Source of the DNA: Streptomyces sp. MNU76
GTDB lineage: Bacteria; Actinomycetota; Actinomycetes; Streptomycetales; Streptomycetaceae
Reading direction: 5' to 3'
NCBI RefSeq assembly: GCF_020982545.1
Contig: NZ_JAJKLK010000019.1
Span: 744,001-808,000 of the forward strand
DNA: 64,000 nt
This document shows positions 38,670 through 47,130 of the stretch, piece by piece. The position numbers were made by a program, and so were the translations under genes. The notes under the pieces are model-generated. The model was not told the origin of the DNA. It worked only from the letters and a program-made list of their open reading frames with translations, and ran no database searches. How positions within the stretch are numbered: position 1 is the stretch's first letter; the number at the start of each line of letters is the position of its first letter.

Positions 38670-38893
38670 TGTCGGCCGGTACCAAGGCGTCCGAGCTGCG
38701 CGAACTGGGTGACGAGGAGCTTCTCAACAAGCTCCGCGAAGCCAAGGAAGAGCTGTTCAACCTCCGCTTCCAGGCGGCGACCGGTCAGCTCGAGAACCAC
38801 GGTCGGCTCAAGGCCGTCCGCAAGGACATCGCGCGGATCTACACCCTGATGCGTGAGCGCGAGCTGGGCATCGAGACGGTGGAGAGCGCCTGA
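38669..38893 (+). CDS. rpmC: 50S ribosomal protein L29
   Basis: L29 (74 aa) lies near the exit tunnel next to L23. It is helical, with ELRELGDEELLNKLREAKEE and FNLRFQAATGQLEN. ATG 38669 (overlapping the rplP TGA by one base) is preferred to the GTG three bases upstream. The TGATG overlap with rpsQ couples them. Confidence 0.97.
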   Translation: MSAGTKASELRELGDEELLNKLREAKEELFNLRFQAATGQLENHGRLKAVRKDIARIYTLMRERELGIETVESA

Positions 38894-39180
38894 TGAGCGA
38901 GAGCAACGTGACTGAGACGAACACCGAGGCTCGCGGATTCCGCAAGACCCGTGAGGGCATCGTCGTCAGCGACAAGATGGACAAGACCGTCGTCGTCGCC
39001 GTCGAGGACCGCAAGAAGCACGCCCTGTACGGCAAGGTCATCCGCAGCACGAGCAAGCTCAAGGCCCACGACGAGCAGAACGCCGCCGGCGTCGGCGACC
39101 GCGTCCTCCTGATGGAGACCCGGCCGCTGTCCGCCACGAAGCACTGGCGCGTCGTCGAGATCCTCGAGAAGGCCAAGTAG
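38893..39180 (+). CDS. rpsQ: 30S ribosomal protein S17
   Basis: S17 (95 aa) is a primary 16S binder with an OB fold. The core RKTREGIVVSDKMDKTVVVA and the C-terminal METRPLSATKHWRVVEIL are conserved. A 12-residue acidic N-terminal extension precedes it. It is the last gene of the S10 cluster before a 240-bp structured gap. Confidence 0.98.
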   Translation: MSESNVTETNTEARGFRKTREGIVVSDKMDKTVVVAVEDRKKHALYGKVIRSTSKLKAHDEQNAAGVGDRVLLMETRPLSATKHWRVVEILEKAK

Positions 39181-39210
39181 TCCCTGCGGGGCTGACCCGC
39201 ATCAGGCTCG

Positions 39211-39323
39211 CCGCCCGGCGGGAGGTCCGTGAAACGACGTACGGACGTCTCGCCGGAAGCCGGCCGGGCTGCGTGAAGCACGCGCGCGAGCAGCGTGGGT
39301 GTTCTCCGCAGCCCGCCGGGCGG
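39211..39323 (+). promoter_or_regulatory. Highly structured gap between rpsQ and rplN
   Basis: CCGCCCGGCGGG (39211-39222) is a perfect 12-bp inverted match to 39312-39323. CGGGCTGCG (39265-39273) matches CGCAGCCCG (39307-39315). A third stem (CCGGTTC 39375-39381 with GAACCGG 39394-39400) lies near the rplN ribosome binding site. The alternative pairings at the S10/spc boundary could allow regulation, processing or attenuation. I see no clear promoter. Confidence 0.5.
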
Positions 39324-39420
39324 CCCAAGTAATTCCTGCGGGGCAATCCTCGCAGGGCGGTTCCGCCAGGCTCTCCGGTTCAACCCCCGGAGGGAACCGG
39401 CAGACAATCAGGAGATAGAC

Positions 39421-39789
39421 GTGATCCAGCAGGAGTCGCGACTGCGTGTCGCCGACAACACTGGTGCGAAGGAGATCCTTTGCATCCGTGTGCTCGGTGG
39501 CTCCGGTCGCCGCTACGCGGGCATCGGTGACGTCATCGTCGCCACCGTCAAGGACGCGATCCCCGGTGGCAACGTGAAGAAGGGTGACGTCGTCAAGGCG
39601 GTCATCGTTCGCACCGTCAAGGAGCGCCGCCGTCCGGACGGCTCGTACATCCGCTTCGACGAGAACGCCGCCGTCATTCTGAAGAACGACGGCGACCCTC
39701 GCGGCACCCGTATCTTCGGCCCGGTCGGCCGTGAGCTGCGCGAGAAGAAGTTCATGAAGATCATCTCGCTCGCGCCGGAGGTGCTGTAA
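39421..39789 (+). CDS. rplN: 50S ribosomal protein L14
   Basis: L14 (122 aa) forms an intersubunit bridge and binds the silencing factor RsfS. GTG at 39421 follows AGGAGA at five bases and gives the normal MIQQESRLRVADNTGAKEI start. The C-terminus FMKIISLAPEVL is standard. First gene of the spc cluster. Confidence 0.98.
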   Translation: MIQQESRLRVADNTGAKEILCIRVLGGSGRRYAGIGDVIVATVKDAIPGGNVKKGDVVKAVIVRTVKERRRPDGSYIRFDENAAVILKNDGDPRGTRIFGPVGRELREKKFMKIISLAPEVL

Positions 39790-39791
39790 GC

Positions 39792-40115
39792 ATGAAGATC
39801 AAGAAGGGCGACCTGGTCCAGGTCATCACCGGTAAGGACAAGGGCAAGCAGGGCAAGGTCATCGCGGCCTTCCCCCGCGAGGACCGCGTCCTGGTCGAGG
39901 GTGTCAACCGGGTCAAGAAGCACACCAAGGCCGGGCCGACCGCTCGCGGTTCGCAGGCCGGCGGGATCATCACCACCGAGGCCCCGATCCACGTCTCCAA
40001 CGTCCAGCTGGTCGTGGAGAAGGACGGCAAGAAGGTCGTGACCCGCGTCGGTTACCGCTTCGACGACGAGGGCAACAAGGTTCGCGTTGCCAAGCGGACG
40101 GGTGAGGACATCTGA
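39792..40115 (+). CDS. rplX: 50S ribosomal protein L24
   Basis: L24 (107 aa) is an assembly initiator with a KOW motif (KKGDLVQVITGKDKGKQGKV). It starts two bases after rplN, and its stop overlaps the rplE start (TGATG). Length is normal. Confidence 0.98.
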   Translation: MKIKKGDLVQVITGKDKGKQGKVIAAFPREDRVLVEGVNRVKKHTKAGPTARGSQAGGIITTEAPIHVSNVQLVVEKDGKKVVTRVGYRFDDEGNKVRVAKRTGEDI

Positions 40116-40672
40116 TGGCTACCACCACCACTCCGCGTCTCAAGACGAAGTACCGCGAGGAGATCGCGGGCAAGCTGCGTGACGAGTTCAAGTACGAGAA
40201 CGTCATGCAGATCCCCGGCCTCGTCAAGATCGTGGTCAACATGGGTGTGGGCGACGCCGCCCGCGACTCCAAGCTGATCGAGGGCGCCATCCGCGACCTC
40301 ACCACGATCACCGGTCAGAAGCCGGCCGTCACCAAGGCCCGCAAGTCCATCGCGCAGTTCAAGCTGCGTGAGGGCCAGCCGATCGGTGCCCACGTCACGC
40401 TCCGTGGCGACCGCATGTGGGAGTTCCTGGACCGCACCCTGTCGCTCGCGCTGCCGCGCATCCGCGACTTCCGTGGTCTGTCCCCCAAGCAGTTCGACGG
40501 CCGTGGCAACTACACCTTCGGTCTCACCGAGCAGGTCATGTTCCACGAGATCGACCAGGACAAGATCGACCGTACCCGGGGCATGGACATCACCGTGGTG
40601 ACCACGGCGACCAACGACGCTGAGGGCCGCGCGCTCCTTCGTCACCTCGGCTTCCCCTTCAAGGAGGCGTGA
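40115..40672 (+). CDS. rplE: 50S ribosomal protein L5
   Basis: L5 (185 aa) binds 5S rRNA and forms a bridge to S13. Conserved parts are PGLVKIVVNMGVGDA, ARKSIAQFKLREGQPIG and the P-site loop PRIRDFRGLSPKQFDGRGNY. One-base overlap with rplX. Confidence 0.98.
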   Translation: MATTTTPRLKTKYREEIAGKLRDEFKYENVMQIPGLVKIVVNMGVGDAARDSKLIEGAIRDLTTITGQKPAVTKARKSIAQFKLREGQPIGAHVTLRGDRMWEFLDRTLSLALPRIRDFRGLSPKQFDGRGNYTFGLTEQVMFHEIDQDKIDRTRGMDITVVTTATNDAEGRALLRHLGFPFKEA

Positions 40673-40677
40673 GCGAG

Positions 40678-40863
40678 ATGGCGAAGAAGGCTCTGATTGC
40701 CAAGGCTGCTCGTAAGCCCAAGTTCGCCGTGCGCGCGTACACCCGCTGCCAGCGGTGTGGCCGTCCGCACTCCGTGTACCGCAAGTTCGGCCTGTGCCGC
40801 GTGTGCCTCCGTGAGATGGCTCACCGTGGCGAGCTGCCGGGCGTGACCAAGAGCTCCTGGTAA
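40678..40863 (+). CDS. rpsN: 30S ribosomal protein S14, zinc-binding type Z
   Basis: This 61-aa S14 is the zinc-containing form (also called rpsZ). Its ribbon is C24-x2-C27 and C40-x2-C43 (RCQRCGRPH, LCRVC). ATG at 40678 lies five bases after the rplE stop. Zinc-free S14 paralogs in Streptomyces are usually controlled by Zur elsewhere. A long inverted repeat follows before rpsH. Confidence 0.97.
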   Translation: MAKKALIAKAARKPKFAVRAYTRCQRCGRPHSVYRKFGLCRVCLREMAHRGELPGVTKSSW

Positions 40864-40910
40864 TCCCCTCTTTCTAGGGATTCCCGAAGCTCTCGGTAAG
40901 CACTGGGCGT

Positions 40911-40961
40911 GTCAGGCGCCCTCCCTTCCATGGCTTAGGCTTGGAGGGTTGGGCGCCTGAC
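40911..40961 (+). promoter_or_regulatory. Long inverted repeat between rpsN and rpsH
   Basis: GTCAGGCGCCC (40911-40921) pairs perfectly with GGGCGCCTGAC (40951-40961), with a partial inner extension of the stem (CCTCC with GGAGG). It lies mid-operon in the 215-bp rpsN-rpsH gap and has no U tract. It could be an attenuator, processing site or S8 binding region. Confidence 0.6.
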
Positions 40962-41078
40962 GGTCGCCCGTACGACTTACTACGCCGTAGGTCCACCGCG
41001 CCGCACCCGCCCCGTCTCGGATCGGGGAGAGGGATGGCGCACCAGGAAACCCCGGCGAGAGAGGCCGAAGGCCACTTC

Positions 41079-41477
41079 ATGACCATGACTGATCCGATCG
41101 CAGACATGCTTACGCGTCTGCGGAACGCGAACTCGGCATACCACGACTCCGTGACGATGCCGGCATCGAAGATCAAGTCTCACATCGCGGAGATCCTCCA
41201 GCAGGAGGGCTTCATCACGGGCTGGAAGGTCGAGGACGCCGAGGTCGGCAAGAACCTCGTCCTGGAGCTGAAGTTCGGCCCCAACCGTGAGCGCTCCATC
41301 GCGGGCATCAAGCGGATCTCCAAGCCCGGTCTCCGGGTTTACGCGAAGTCCACCAACCTGCCCAAGGTGCTGGGCGGCCTCGGCGTGGCGATCATCTCCA
41401 CGTCCCACGGGCTCCTCACCGACAAGCAGGCCGGCAAGAAGGGCGTAGGCGGAGAAGTCCTCGCCTACGTCTGGTAG
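41079..41477 (+). CDS. rpsH: 30S ribosomal protein S8
   Basis: S8 (132 aa) organises the 16S central domain and in E. coli represses the spc operon. It begins MTMTDPIADMLTRLRNA and ends KQAGKKGVGGEVLAYVW, the standard pattern. ATG at 41079 is taken because upstream in-frame sequence lies in the structured gap. Confidence 0.97.
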   Translation: MTMTDPIADMLTRLRNANSAYHDSVTMPASKIKSHIAEILQQEGFITGWKVEDAEVGKNLVLELKFGPNRERSIAGIKRISKPGLRVYAKSTNLPKVLGGLGVAIISTSHGLLTDKQAGKKGVGGEVLAYVW

Positions 41478-41502
41478 CGGAAAGGAATCGGAGGAAACAG
41501 CT

Positions 41503-42042
41503 ATGTCGCGTATTGGCAAGCTCCCCATCACGGTTCCCGCCGGCGTGGACGTCACCATCGACGGCCAGACGGTCTCGGTCAAGGGCCCCAAGGGCTCGCT
41601 GACCCACACCGTCGCCGCGCCGATCGAGATCGCCAAGGGTGAGGACGGCGTTCTGAACGTCACCCGCCCCAACGACGAGCGTCAGAGCAAGGCCCTGCAC
41701 GGCCTGTCCCGCACGCTGGTGGCGAACATGATCACCGGCGTGACCCAGGGTTACGTGAAGAAGCTCGAGATCAGCGGTGTCGGTTACCGCGTGCAGGCCA
41801 AGGGTTCGAACCTCGAGTTCGCGCTCGGCTACAGCCACCCGATCACCGTCGAGGCGCCCGAGGGCATCACCTTCAAGGTGGAGACCCCGACCCGCTTCCA
41901 GGTCGAGGGCATCGACAAGCAGAAGGTCGGCGAGGTTGCGGCCAACATCCGCAAGCTGCGCAAGCCCGACCCGTACAAGGCCAAGGGCGTCAAGTACGAG
42001 GGCGAAGTCATCCGCCGCAAGGTCGGAAAGGCGGGTAAGTAA
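41503..42042 (+). CDS. rplF: 50S ribosomal protein L6
   Basis: L6 (179 aa) lies at the factor-binding site near the sarcin-ricin loop. It begins MSRIGKLPITVPAGVDV and has the conserved GVGYRVQAKG and RKPDPYKAKGVKYEGE segments. GGAGG is well placed upstream. Confidence 0.98.
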   Translation: MSRIGKLPITVPAGVDVTIDGQTVSVKGPKGSLTHTVAAPIEIAKGEDGVLNVTRPNDERQSKALHGLSRTLVANMITGVTQGYVKKLEISGVGYRVQAKGSNLEFALGYSHPITVEAPEGITFKVETPTRFQVEGIDKQKVGEVAANIRKLRKPDPYKAKGVKYEGEVIRRKVGKAGK

Positions 42043-42045
42043 GCC

Positions 42046-42429
42046 ATGGCATACGGTACGAAGATCGCTAAGGGCGACGCTTACAAGCGTGCTGCCATCA
42101 AGCGGCGCCACATCCGGATCCGTAAGAAGGTCAACGGTACGGCTGAGCGTCCCCGCCTGGTCGTGACCCGCTCGAACCGCCACATCGTGGCCCAGGTGAT
42201 CGACGACCTCAAGGGTCACACCCTTGCGTCGGCGTCCACCCTGGACTCGTCGATCCGTGGTGCGTCGGAGGACAAGTCGGCGCAGGCCGGCAAGGTCGGC
42301 GCCCTGGTCGCCGAGCGTGCCAAGGCCGCCGGTGTCGAGGCCGTTGTGTTCGACCGAGGTGGTAACCGGTACGCGGGTCGCATCGCGGCCCTGGCCGACG
42401 CCGCCCGCGAGGCCGGGCTCAAGTTCTGA
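42046..42429 (+). CDS. rplR: 50S ribosomal protein L18
   Basis: L18 (127 aa) binds 5S rRNA in the central protuberance. RPRLVVTRSNRHIVAQVIDD and AVVFDRGGNRYAGRIAALAD are family hallmarks. Three bases after rplF. Confidence 0.98.
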   Translation: MAYGTKIAKGDAYKRAAIKRRHIRIRKKVNGTAERPRLVVTRSNRHIVAQVIDDLKGHTLASASTLDSSIRGASEDKSAQAGKVGALVAERAKAAGVEAVVFDRGGNRYAGRIAALADAAREAGLKF

Positions 42430-42468
42430 GCTCGCTGCGTAGCTAGCGGAAAGAGAGAGGTAAATCCA

Positions 42469-43074
42469 ATGGCTGGACCCCAGCGCCGCGGTGGCGGTGC
42501 CGGTGGCGGCGAGCGGCGGGACCGGAAGGGCCGTGACGGCGGCGCAGCTGCCGCCGAGAAGACCGCGTACGTTGAGCGCGTTGTCGCGATCAACCGCGTC
42601 GCCAAGGTTGTGAAGGGTGGTCGTCGCTTCAGCTTCACCGCGCTGGTCGTGGTGGGCGACGGTGACGGCACCGTGGGTGTCGGTTACGGCAAGGCCAAGG
42701 AGGTGCCGGCCGCCATCGCCAAGGGCGTTGAGGAGGCCAAGAAGCACTTCTTCAAGGTCCCCCGTATCCAGGGCACCATCCCGCACCCCATCCAGGGTGA
42801 GAAGGCTGCCGGCGTCGTCCTGCTCAAGCCCGCGTCCCCCGGTACCGGTGTTATCGCCGGTGGTCCGGTGCGTGCCGTGCTCGAGTGCGCCGGTATCCAC
42901 GACGTGCTGTCGAAGTCGCTCGGCTCCGACAACGCGATCAACATCGTGCACGCGACCGTGGAGGCCCTGAAGGGTCTGCAGCGTCCCGAGGAGATCGCGG
43001 CCCGCCGTGGTCTGCCCCTCGAGGACGTCGCTCCCGCGGCTCTTCTCCGTGCGCGTGCCGGGGCGGGTGCGTAA
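42469..43074 (+). CDS. rpsE: 30S ribosomal protein S5
   Basis: S5 (201 aa) is part of the mRNA entry site and affects accuracy and spectinomycin response. The core VVAINRVAKVVKGGRRFSF and GVGYGKAKEVPAAI are normal. A 30-residue Gly/Arg-rich N-terminal tail precedes it. The spectinomycin loop appears wild type. Confidence 0.98.
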   Translation: MAGPQRRGGGAGGGERRDRKGRDGGAAAAEKTAYVERVVAINRVAKVVKGGRRFSFTALVVVGDGDGTVGVGYGKAKEVPAAIAKGVEEAKKHFFKVPRIQGTIPHPIQGEKAAGVVLLKPASPGTGVIAGGPVRAVLECAGIHDVLSKSLGSDNAINIVHATVEALKGLQRPEEIAARRGLPLEDVAPAALLRARAGAGA

Positions 43075-43076
43075 TC

Positions 43077-43259
43077 ATGGCGCAGCTCAAGATTACGCAG
43101 GTCAAGTCCTACATCGGCAGCAAGCAGAACCACCGTGACACCCTGCGTTCCCTTGGTCTCAAGGGCATCAACACGCAGGTCGTCAAGGAGGACCGCCCCG
43201 AGTTCCGCGGCATGGTGCACACCGTCCGCCACCTCGTGACGGTCGAGGAGGTCGACTGA
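43077..43259 (+). CDS. rpmD: 50S ribosomal protein L30
   Basis: L30 (60 aa) begins MAQLKITQVKSYIGSKQNHR and contains LGLKGINTQVVKED. ATG at 43077 is two bases after the rpsE stop; upstream in-frame codons lie inside rpsE. rplO follows after two bases. Confidence 0.97.
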   Translation: MAQLKITQVKSYIGSKQNHRDTLRSLGLKGINTQVVKEDRPEFRGMVHTVRHLVTVEEVD

Positions 43260-43261
43260 TC

Positions 43262-43717
43262 ATGGCGGAGAACAACCCGCTCAAGATCCACAACCTCCGT
43301 CCCGCCCCCGGTGCCAAGACCGCGAAGACCCGTGTCGGTCGTGGTGAGGCGTCGAAGGGTAAGACGGCCGGTCGTGGTACCAAGGGTACGAAGGCCCGCT
43401 ACCAGGTTCCGGAGCGCTTCGAGGGTGGCCAGATGCCCCTCCACATGCGTCTCCCGAAGCTGAAGGGCTTCAAGAACCCCTTCAAGACGGAGTTCCAGGT
43501 CGTGAACCTGGACAAGCTCGCCGCCCTCTACCCCGAGGGTGGGGAGGTCACCGTTGCCGACCTGGTCGCCAAGGGTGCCGTCCGCAAGAACAGCCTCGTC
43601 AAGGTCCTCGGCCAGGGCGAGATCTCCGTGGCGCTGCAGGTGACGGTCGACGCCGTCTCCGGCTCCGCCAAGGAGAAGATCACCGCCGCCGGCGGTACCG
43701 TCACCGAGCTCGTCTGA
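43262..43717 (+). CDS. rplO: 50S ribosomal protein L15
   Basis: L15 (151 aa) has the Gly/Lys-rich N-terminal tail (TRVGRGEASKGKTAGRGTKG) that penetrates 23S rRNA, followed by the globular domain. Last gene before a strong hairpin that separates it from secY. Confidence 0.98.
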   Translation: MAENNPLKIHNLRPAPGAKTAKTRVGRGEASKGKTAGRGTKGTKARYQVPERFEGGQMPLHMRLPKLKGFKNPFKTEFQVVNLDKLAALYPEGGEVTVADLVAKGAVRKNSLVKVLGQGEISVALQVTVDAVSGSAKEKITAAGGTVTELV

Positions 43718-43749
43718 ACACACCAGGTGTCTCGATGACTTGAGCGATC

Positions 43750-43789
43750 CCGACCGGGGATACCCCACAAATGGGGTATCCCCGGTTGG
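43750..43789 (+). terminator. Terminator between rplO and secY
   Basis: A 17-bp stem (43750-43766 with 43773-43789, one G-U pair) around a 6-nt ACAAAT loop is followed by TCGTT. It ends the spc ribosomal block. secY-adk-map then needs its own promoter within 43790-43945, which I could not assign. Confidence 0.82.
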
Positions 43790-43959
43790 TCGTTCCAAGG
43801 GAAGCAGTCTCGCCGGTAAGGTGACCTGCGCTGCCCGTTTTCACAGGGTGCTCTCATCCGGGCACTCGCCGCGGCAGTTAAACGTTACGTAAGTCGTCCT
43901 CATCAGAATCTCAAAACCGTCACCCTTGACGCAGTAGCGCGGGGGTCGCAGGAGGCACC

Positions 43960-45273
43960 GTGCTCACCGCGTTCGCCCGGGCGTTCAAGACGCCCGACCT
44001 GCGCAAGAAGCTGCTCTTCACGCTCGGCATCATCGTGATCTACCGGGTCGGCACACACGTCCCGATCCCGGGTGTCGACTACACCGCCGTCCAGTTCTGC
44101 ATCGACCAGGCCGAGACGAACTCAGGTCTCTTCGGTCTGGTCAACATGTTCAGTGGTGGCGCGCTGCTGCAGATCACGGTCTTCGCGCTCGGCATCATGC
44201 CGTACATCACGGCGAGCATCATTCTGCAGCTGCTGACCGTGGTGATCCCGCGTCTGGAAGCCCTGAAGAAGGAGGGGCAGTCCGGTACGGCGAAGATCAC
44301 GCAGTACACGCGTTACCTGACGGTGGCCCTGGCGGTCCTCCAGGGCACCGGTCTCGTGGCCACCGCCCGCAGTGGCTCGCTGTTCAGCGGCTGTGCGCAG
44401 GCAGGCATGATCGTCCCCGACGATTCCATCTTCGCCACCATGGTCATGGTCATCACCATGACCGCCGGTACGGCCCTCGTCATGTGGCTCGGTGAGCTGA
44501 TCACCGACCGCGGCATCGGCAACGGCATGTCGATCCTGATGTTCATCTCGATCGCCGCCACCTTCCCGTCCGCCCTCTGGGCGATCAAGGAGCAGGGCGA
44601 CCTGGCGGGCGGCTGGATCGAGTTCGGCATCGTCGTCGCCGTCGGCCTGGTCATGGTCGCGCTCGTGGTCTTCGTCGAGCAGGCCCAGCGTCGTATTCCG
44701 GTCCAGTACGCCAAGCGCATGATCGGCCGCCGTTCCTACGGTGGCACCTCGACCTACATTCCGCTGAAGGTCAACCAGGCGGGCATCATCCCTGTGATTT
44801 TCGCCTCGTCGCTGCTCTACATCCCGGCACTCATCGTGCAGTTCTCCAACTCCACGGCGGGCTGGGCGAGTTGGATCAACGCGAACCTGGTCCCCACGGA
44901 CGCGCCGGCGCACATCACGATCTACTTCTTCCTCATCATCTTCTTCGCCTTCTTCTACGTGGCCATCTCGTTCAACCCCGAGGAAGTCGCGGACAACATG
45001 AAGAAGTATGGTGGCTTCATCCCGGGAATCCGGGCTGGCCGACCGACCGCTGAGTACCTGAGCTACGTGCTCAACCGGATCACCTGGCCGGGTTCGCTGT
45101 ACCTGGGTCTGATCGCTCTCGTACCGACAATGGCGTTGGCGCCCCTCGGGGCAAACCAGAACTTCCCGTTCGGTGGAACCAGCATCCTGATCATCGTGGG
45201 TGTGGGTCTGGAGACCGTGAAGCAGATCGAGAGCCAGCTCCAGCAGCGCAATTACGAAGGGTTCCTCCGCTGA
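43960..45273 (+). CDS. secY: Protein translocase subunit SecY
   Basis: SecY (437 aa) is the channel of the general secretion pathway. It has ten hydrophobic segments, the plug-region FSGGALLQITVFALGIMPYI and the C5 loop RRSYGGTSTYIPLKVNQAG. GTG at 43960 follows AGGAGG by four bases. Its stop overlaps the adk ATG (TGATG). Confidence 0.98.
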   Translation: MLTAFARAFKTPDLRKKLLFTLGIIVIYRVGTHVPIPGVDYTAVQFCIDQAETNSGLFGLVNMFSGGALLQITVFALGIMPYITASIILQLLTVVIPRLEALKKEGQSGTAKITQYTRYLTVALAVLQGTGLVATARSGSLFSGCAQAGMIVPDDSIFATMVMVITMTAGTALVMWLGELITDRGIGNGMSILMFISIAATFPSALWAIKEQGDLAGGWIEFGIVVAVGLVMVALVVFVEQAQRRIPVQYAKRMIGRRSYGGTSTYIPLKVNQAGIIPVIFASSLLYIPALIVQFSNSTAGWASWINANLVPTDAPAHITIYFFLIIFFAFFYVAISFNPEEVADNMKKYGGFIPGIRAGRPTAEYLSYVLNRITWPGSLYLGLIALVPTMALAPLGANQNFPFGGTSILIIVGVGLETVKQIESQLQQRNYEGFLR

Positions 45274-45935
45274 TGCGAATCGTCCTCGTCGGGCCGCCGG
45301 GTGCGGGTAAGGGAACGCAGGCCGCGTTCCTGGCACAGAACCTGTCGATCCCGCACATCTCCACGGGCGACCTGTTCCGGGCCAACATCAGCAAGCAGAC
45401 GGAGCTCGGCAAACTCGCGAAGTCCTACATGGACAAGGGCGAGCTGGTGCCGGACGAGGTCACCATCGCGATGGCCAAGGACCGCATGGAGCAGCCGGAC
45501 GCCGAGCACGGCTTCCTGCTCGACGGCTTCCCGCGCAACGTCTCGCAGGCCGAGGCGCTGGACGTGACGCTCCAGGACGAGTCCATGAACCTGGACGCGG
45601 TGCTGGACCTGGAGGTCCCCGAGGACGAGGTCGTCAAGCGGATCGCCGGCCGTCGCATCTGCCGCAACGACTCCGCCCACGTCTTCCACGTCACGTACAA
45701 GAAGCCGAAGCAGGAGGGCGTCTGCGACGTCTGCGGCGGCGAGCTGTACCAGCGTGACGACGACTCCGAGGAGACCGTCCGCAAGCGCCTGGAGGTCTAC
45801 CACACCCAGACCGAGCCGATCATCGACTACTACAAGGCCCAGGGCCTCGTGGTGACGATCTCGGCGCTCGGTCCGGTGGAGGAAGTCACCCAGCGCGCCA
45901 TGGAGGCGCTCAAGCGCGAGGACGACGACCAGTAG
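45273..45935 (+). CDS. adk: Adenylate kinase
   Basis: Adk (220 aa) interconverts ATP, AMP and ADP. The P-loop is GPPGAGKGT (8-16), the AMP site STGDLFR, and DGFPRN (84-89) is intact. The LID has C130, C151 and C154, but position 133 is Asp in place of the Cys of classic four-Cys LIDs, so metal binding is uncertain. It is coupled to secY by a one-base overlap. Confidence 0.97.
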   Translation: MRIVLVGPPGAGKGTQAAFLAQNLSIPHISTGDLFRANISKQTELGKLAKSYMDKGELVPDEVTIAMAKDRMEQPDAEHGFLLDGFPRNVSQAEALDVTLQDESMNLDAVLDLEVPEDEVVKRIAGRRICRNDSAHVFHVTYKKPKQEGVCDVCGGELYQRDDDSEETVRKRLEVYHTQTEPIIDYYKAQGLVVTISALGPVEEVTQRAMEALKREDDDQ

Positions 45936-46064
45936 GTCGTCGGTCGGTATGTCGGCCGCGGTGCCCGTGAGGGGCGCCGCGGCCGTACTGTTGTGTAGGC
46001 AAAAACGCGAGAACGAGATCCCGTGCCTCGTGGACGACAAGGAAGACGGAGAGCGCAGGCCCCC

Positions 46065-46901
46065 ATGGTGCAGATCAAGAGTCCCGAGCAGATCGCCAAG
46101 ATGCGTGAGGCGGGGCTGGTCGTCGCCGCCATCCACGCGGCCACCCGGGAGGCCGCCGTGCCGGGTGCCTCCACGAAGGATCTCGACGAGGTCGCCCGCA
46201 AGGTTCTCGCGGAGCACGGGGCCAAGTCGAACTTCCTCGGGTACGGCGGCTTCCCGGCGACGATCTGCACCTCGGTGAACGAGGTCGTGGTCCATGGCAT
46301 CCCGAGCGACGAGGTCGTCCTGAAGGACGGCGACATCATCTCCATCGACTGCGGCGCGATCATCGACGGCTGGCACGGTGACGCGGCCTATACCGCGTTC
46401 GTGGGCTCCGGGCACGCTCCGGAGCTGATCGAGCTGTCGCGGGTGACCGAGGAGTCCATGTGGGCCGGGATCGCCGCGATGAAGCAGGGGAACCGGCTCG
46501 TCGACGTCTCGCGGGCCATCGAGACGTACATCCGCCGGCAGCCGAAGCCGGGCGGCGGGAAGTACGGGATCGTCGAGGACTACGGCGGCCACGGCATCGG
46601 GACCGAGATGCACATGGACCCGCATCTGCTGAACTACGTCGAGCGGCGGCGCGGGAAGGGGCCGAAGCTGGTGCCCGGCTTCTGCCTCGCGATCGAGCCG
46701 ATGGTGTCGCTGGGGACGCCGAAGACGGAAGTCCTGGCGGACGACTGGACCGTGGTGACGACGGACGGGACGTGGTCGTCGCACTGGGAGCACTCGGTCG
46801 CCCTGACCGAGCAGGGGCCGCTTGTGCTGACGGCTCCCGACGGGGGCAAGGCGAAGCTGGCGGAGTACGGGATCACTGCGGCTCCGGATCCGGTGGGCTG
46901 A
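46065..46901 (+). CDS. map: Methionine aminopeptidase, type I
   Basis: Map (278 aa) removes the initiator Met. The two-metal site is complete: Asp95, Asp106, His176, Glu211 and Glu242, with the substrate His78. ATG at 46065 gives MVQIKSPEQIAKMREAG; upstream in-frame GTG would add an unusual Arg-rich extension. It is downstream of secY-adk, separated by 129 bases. Confidence 0.96.
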   Translation: MVQIKSPEQIAKMREAGLVVAAIHAATREAAVPGASTKDLDEVARKVLAEHGAKSNFLGYGGFPATICTSVNEVVVHGIPSDEVVLKDGDIISIDCGAIIDGWHGDAAYTAFVGSGHAPELIELSRVTEESMWAGIAAMKQGNRLVDVSRAIETYIRRQPKPGGGKYGIVEDYGGHGIGTEMHMDPHLLNYVERRRGKGPKLVPGFCLAIEPMVSLGTPKTEVLADDWTVVTTDGTWSSHWEHSVALTEQGPLVLTAPDGGKAKLAEYGITAAPDPVG

Positions 46902-46932
46902 GGGTTCGTTGCCGGGTGCGGGTCCGGTGGGG

Positions 46933-46971
46933 GGCTGGTCGCGCAGTTCCCCGCGCCCCTTTCAGGGGCGC
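46933..46971 (+). repeat. Interspersed GGCTGGTCGCGCAG repeat, copy 1 (after map)
   Basis: GGCTGGTCGCGCAGTTCCCC leads into an 8-bp stem GCGCCCCT-TTC-AGGGGCGC (46953-46971). The same unit occurs after rpoA and rplQ. The hairpin could serve as a transcription terminator for the secY-adk-map unit. Confidence 0.75.
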
Positions 46972-47019
46972 TCCTGCGGGGCGGCGTAAGGATCTTCAGC
47001 CTTGGGCATGCATACCGAA

Positions 47020-47049
47020 TTCGTGTTTCTGGAGGCCCTGGCGTAGACT
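47020..47049 (+). promoter_or_regulatory. Candidate infA promoter
   Basis: TTCGTG (47020-47025), 18 bases, TAGACT (47044-47049). The -10 is good and the -35 weak. It predicts an infA leader of about 75 nt. Confidence 0.4.
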
Positions 47050-47130
47050 GACTCGTCGGCTCTCGTGTTTCCGTGTGTCCTCATTCGGTTACGCGGAGTC
47101 GATCAAGGTAGTCGATTCGAAGGGCGAAGC

